Below, one piece after another: positions 25,202 to 26,555 of a DNA stretch of 26,555 bases. A program made the position numbers and the translations under genes. The number at the start of each line of letters is the position of its first letter. Position 1 is the first letter of the stretch. Location of the stretch: the NCBI GenBank assembly GCA_045123075.1, contig JBGVIJ010000022.1, positions 1 through 26,555 on the forward strand. The letters are read 5' to 3'. The notes under the pieces are model-generated. The model did no database searches. It saw only the letters and a list, made by a program, of their open reading frames with translations, and had not been told where the DNA came from. This DNA comes from JAHHUH01 sp045123075. GTDB lineage: Bacteria; Bacillota; Negativicutes; Acidaminococcales; Acidaminococcaceae.

Positions 25202-26474
25202 GACCAAGACTCCTATTATTAAGAATCATTGCACTTAATTTTTCTAGAAATACTTTTACGCCACCAACACCAATTCGTTTTCTTCGGAAAACAAACTGCC
25301 GTTTCAGCTTATCGTTAAAAATTGAGGTAATATAAATATCGTCATTATCTTTATTTTTATCAAAATAATCTTCTACAATTACAGGTAATTCAGGTTCCAT
25401 CGAAGCAATGCAATCTTGGTACTCACGAATTTCTGCATCAGTTAAATCATTTAGCAGAAGTACTTTATTAATAGTAAAACCTATACTTCTCAAAACGAAA
25501 AATATCTCTTTAAGATTGGTAAATTTTAAAGGATGACCAAGTGCTACCGCACAACCTTTGCCCATAAAATTATCTTTATATTTTTCAATGCATTCAGACA
25601 GAATTCTACGCTCTTTATCAATAGCTTCTTCTGCTTGTTTCTCCTTACCAAGCAAAGCACCGATAGAATTTATGTACTCGTAAGTAGCTTCTATGGACAA
25701 AGGCATTCTCTTTTCTGCTTTAGGCACATTAAGTGCTTGAGATAATTCACTAGCAAATTTATTGTACTCTCTAAATTTTTCCATTGTAGGAGCATAGAAA
25801 GCAATAAAAGCTGCTTTGTTAATACTAGACAACTCTTCAATAGACATACCACAAGGAGCAATCAACAATTTTTCATACCCAAAATATTTGTAGATTCTCT
25901 CCAGTTCAGCAAACTCCCATTCCAATAACTGAAATTTATTTAAACCTAAAATAAGTGCCAACTTATCATCTTTTTCTTTGTTATCTACATCGACAAATTT
26001 ATTGTAAAGATATTTAGTAGATAAAAGTAAGCCATCCCTTGTTTGGTCACTCATAAAACCAGAACCAGGTATAAAAATAATTGGCACATTATACTTTTCT
26101 TCAAGCTTATTGCATACAGATTGAACATCATCACCAATAACTGCAGCTGCACAACCAGATACCACAATAATGCATTTAGGATTTTTTTCTTTTAAAACAG
26201 TTTCAACACTACGCTCCAGTAACTTCTCGCCACCAAAAATTGCTTCTTTATCAGTCATACATGTCATAAACAAATTGTCTTCAACATCAGGGATAGTGCC
26301 CTTATATTTTAACAACATTTTCCTTTTGCTGTTTAACCAAGCATTATAAACAATATGAGAGCAAGATTTAGGTGCATGAATTATAACAACAACACCAGGA
26401 CAAAATGCTACTGAAGTATAAACTTCGCTTAAATTACAATGAATTACTTTTTTTCGTTTAGTCTTTTTAATCAT
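25194..26474 (-). CDS. Nitrogenase component 1-like protein, D type (copy 2)
   Basis: Second alpha-like subunit, 426 residues. Cys13, Cys38 (in APKSCSHI) and Cys108 (in SGCAAAVIGDD) are spaced 25 and 70, matching copy 1 (25 and 69). The sequence EAIFGGEKLLERSVETVL parallels HSIFGGVERLKQCIEF of copy 1. I see no FeMo-cofactor ligand pattern. Start: ATG 26474 with AGGGAG eight nt upstream; a GTG three codons earlier is in frame but falls next to that site. It begins 12 nt after the stop of a partial SBP gene, so it is an inner gene of an operon that starts outside the window. Whether a NifH or a MerR-type promoter lies further upstream cannot be seen. Confidence 0.88.
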   Translation of the reverse strand: MIKKTKRKKVIHCNLSEVYTSVAFCPGVVVIIHAPKSCSHIVYNAWLNSKRKMLLKYKGTIPDVEDNLFMTCMTDKEAIFGGEKLLERSVETVLKEKNPKCIIVVSGCAAAVIGDDVQSVCNKLEEKYNVPIIFIPGSGFMSDQTRDGLLLSTKYLYNKFVDVDNKEKDDKLALILGLNKFQLLEWEFAELERIYKYFGYEKLLIAPCGMSIEELSSINKAAFIAFYAPTMEKFREYNKFASELSQALNVPKAEKRMPLSIEATYEYINSIGALLGKEKQAEEAIDKERRILSECIEKYKDNFMGKGCAVALGHPLKFTNLKEIFFVLRSIGFTINKVLLLNDLTDAEIREYQDCIASMEPELPVIVEDYFDKNKDNDDIYITSIFNDKLKRQFVFRRKRIGVGGVKVFLEKLSAMILNNRSLGHE

Positions 26475-26486
26475 CAGCAGCACTCC

Positions 26487-26555
26487 CTAAAAATATTGTG
26501 GATATACCTTTTTAGATATATCCATAACAGCATCACCAACATAATGTGAAGTTGT
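26487..26555 (-). CDS. C-terminal tail of another BtuF/FecB-type substrate-binding protein (5' part beyond the window)
   Basis: Twenty-two codons and a TAG stop are open to the right edge. The peptide SHYVGDAVMDISKKVYPQYF aligns with the C-termini of the lipoprotein SBPs (SHHIVDAVEEFAKAVYPELF and SQHFVLGVEDLAKAAYPEKF). It lies 12 nt upstream of the D-like gene, so operon C would read SBP, D, K, SBP. Too short for certainty, but the match is position by position. Confidence 0.75.
   Translation of the reverse strand, partial: TTSHYVGDAVMDISKKVYPQYF

Noticed and set aside
1..26555. Insertion sequences, CRISPR arrays, tRNA or rRNA genes, attachment sites
   Set aside because: None could be recognised by reading both strands; genes are tightly packed and intergenic gaps hold only promoters and terminators.

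Overview
The window reads as AT-rich DNA from an anaerobic diderm Firmicute, most likely a Negativicutes member. Ribosome binding sites are of the strong AGGAGG type and many genes are translationally coupled, as in Firmicutes. Yet there is a TonB-dependent outer-membrane receptor and an RND-type efflux pump, which need an outer membrane. The oxygen-labile enzymes (nitrogenase-like proteins, radical SAM) fit anaerobic life. The genus cannot be fixed from the sequence alone.

Layout. Almost everything is on the minus strand. From right to left in the direction of transcription: (C) the tail of a substrate-binding protein (SBP), then a nitrogenase-like D/K pair and an SBP (26555-22992), closed by a terminator. 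Then a CbiZ-family amidohydrolase and a nitrilase-superfamily amidase (22835-20964). Then a TonB-dependent receptor and a lipoprotein SBP (20766-17721). Then a 105-residue His-rich protein made of two repeats (17678-17361). A plus-strand MerR/GyrI-type regulator (16474-17319) is divergent from (B) a seven-gene operon of about 10 kb: NifH-like, NifD-like, NifK-like, SBP, BtuC/FecCD permease, CobN/BchH-type chelatase large subunit, radical SAM/SPASM protein (16358-6224). Finally (A) ChlI/BchI AAA+ subunit, ChlD/BchD AAA+/VWA subunit, membrane fusion protein and an RND permease that runs off the left edge (6086-1). No stretch above 300 bases lacks a gene.

How the parts fit. Five minus-strand promoters have one unusual architecture: a TTGACT-type -35, exactly 19 bp, and a -10, with a dyad (ACTATATA, 5 bp, TATATAGT) inside the spacer. 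This is the layout of MerR-activated promoters. They precede ChlI, NifH, the 105-residue protein, the TonB receptor and CbiZ. The MerR gene encoded here is therefore the likely activator of the whole locus, with its C-terminal GyrI-like domain sensing a small molecule.

Interpretation (inference). The window looks like one co-regulated pathway that imports a tetrapyrrole or corrinoid across two membranes, trims amide side chains (CbiZ, nitrilase), moves a metal in or out of the ring (CobN-type subunit with ChlI and ChlD), reduces the ring or another part of the molecule with nitrogenase-like reductases, perhaps makes a radical SAM modification, and exports a product by an RND pump. The parts are known families, but I do not recognise this combination as a described pathway. 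The substrate, the metal and the direction (salvage, degradation or cofactor synthesis) cannot be read from sequence alone.
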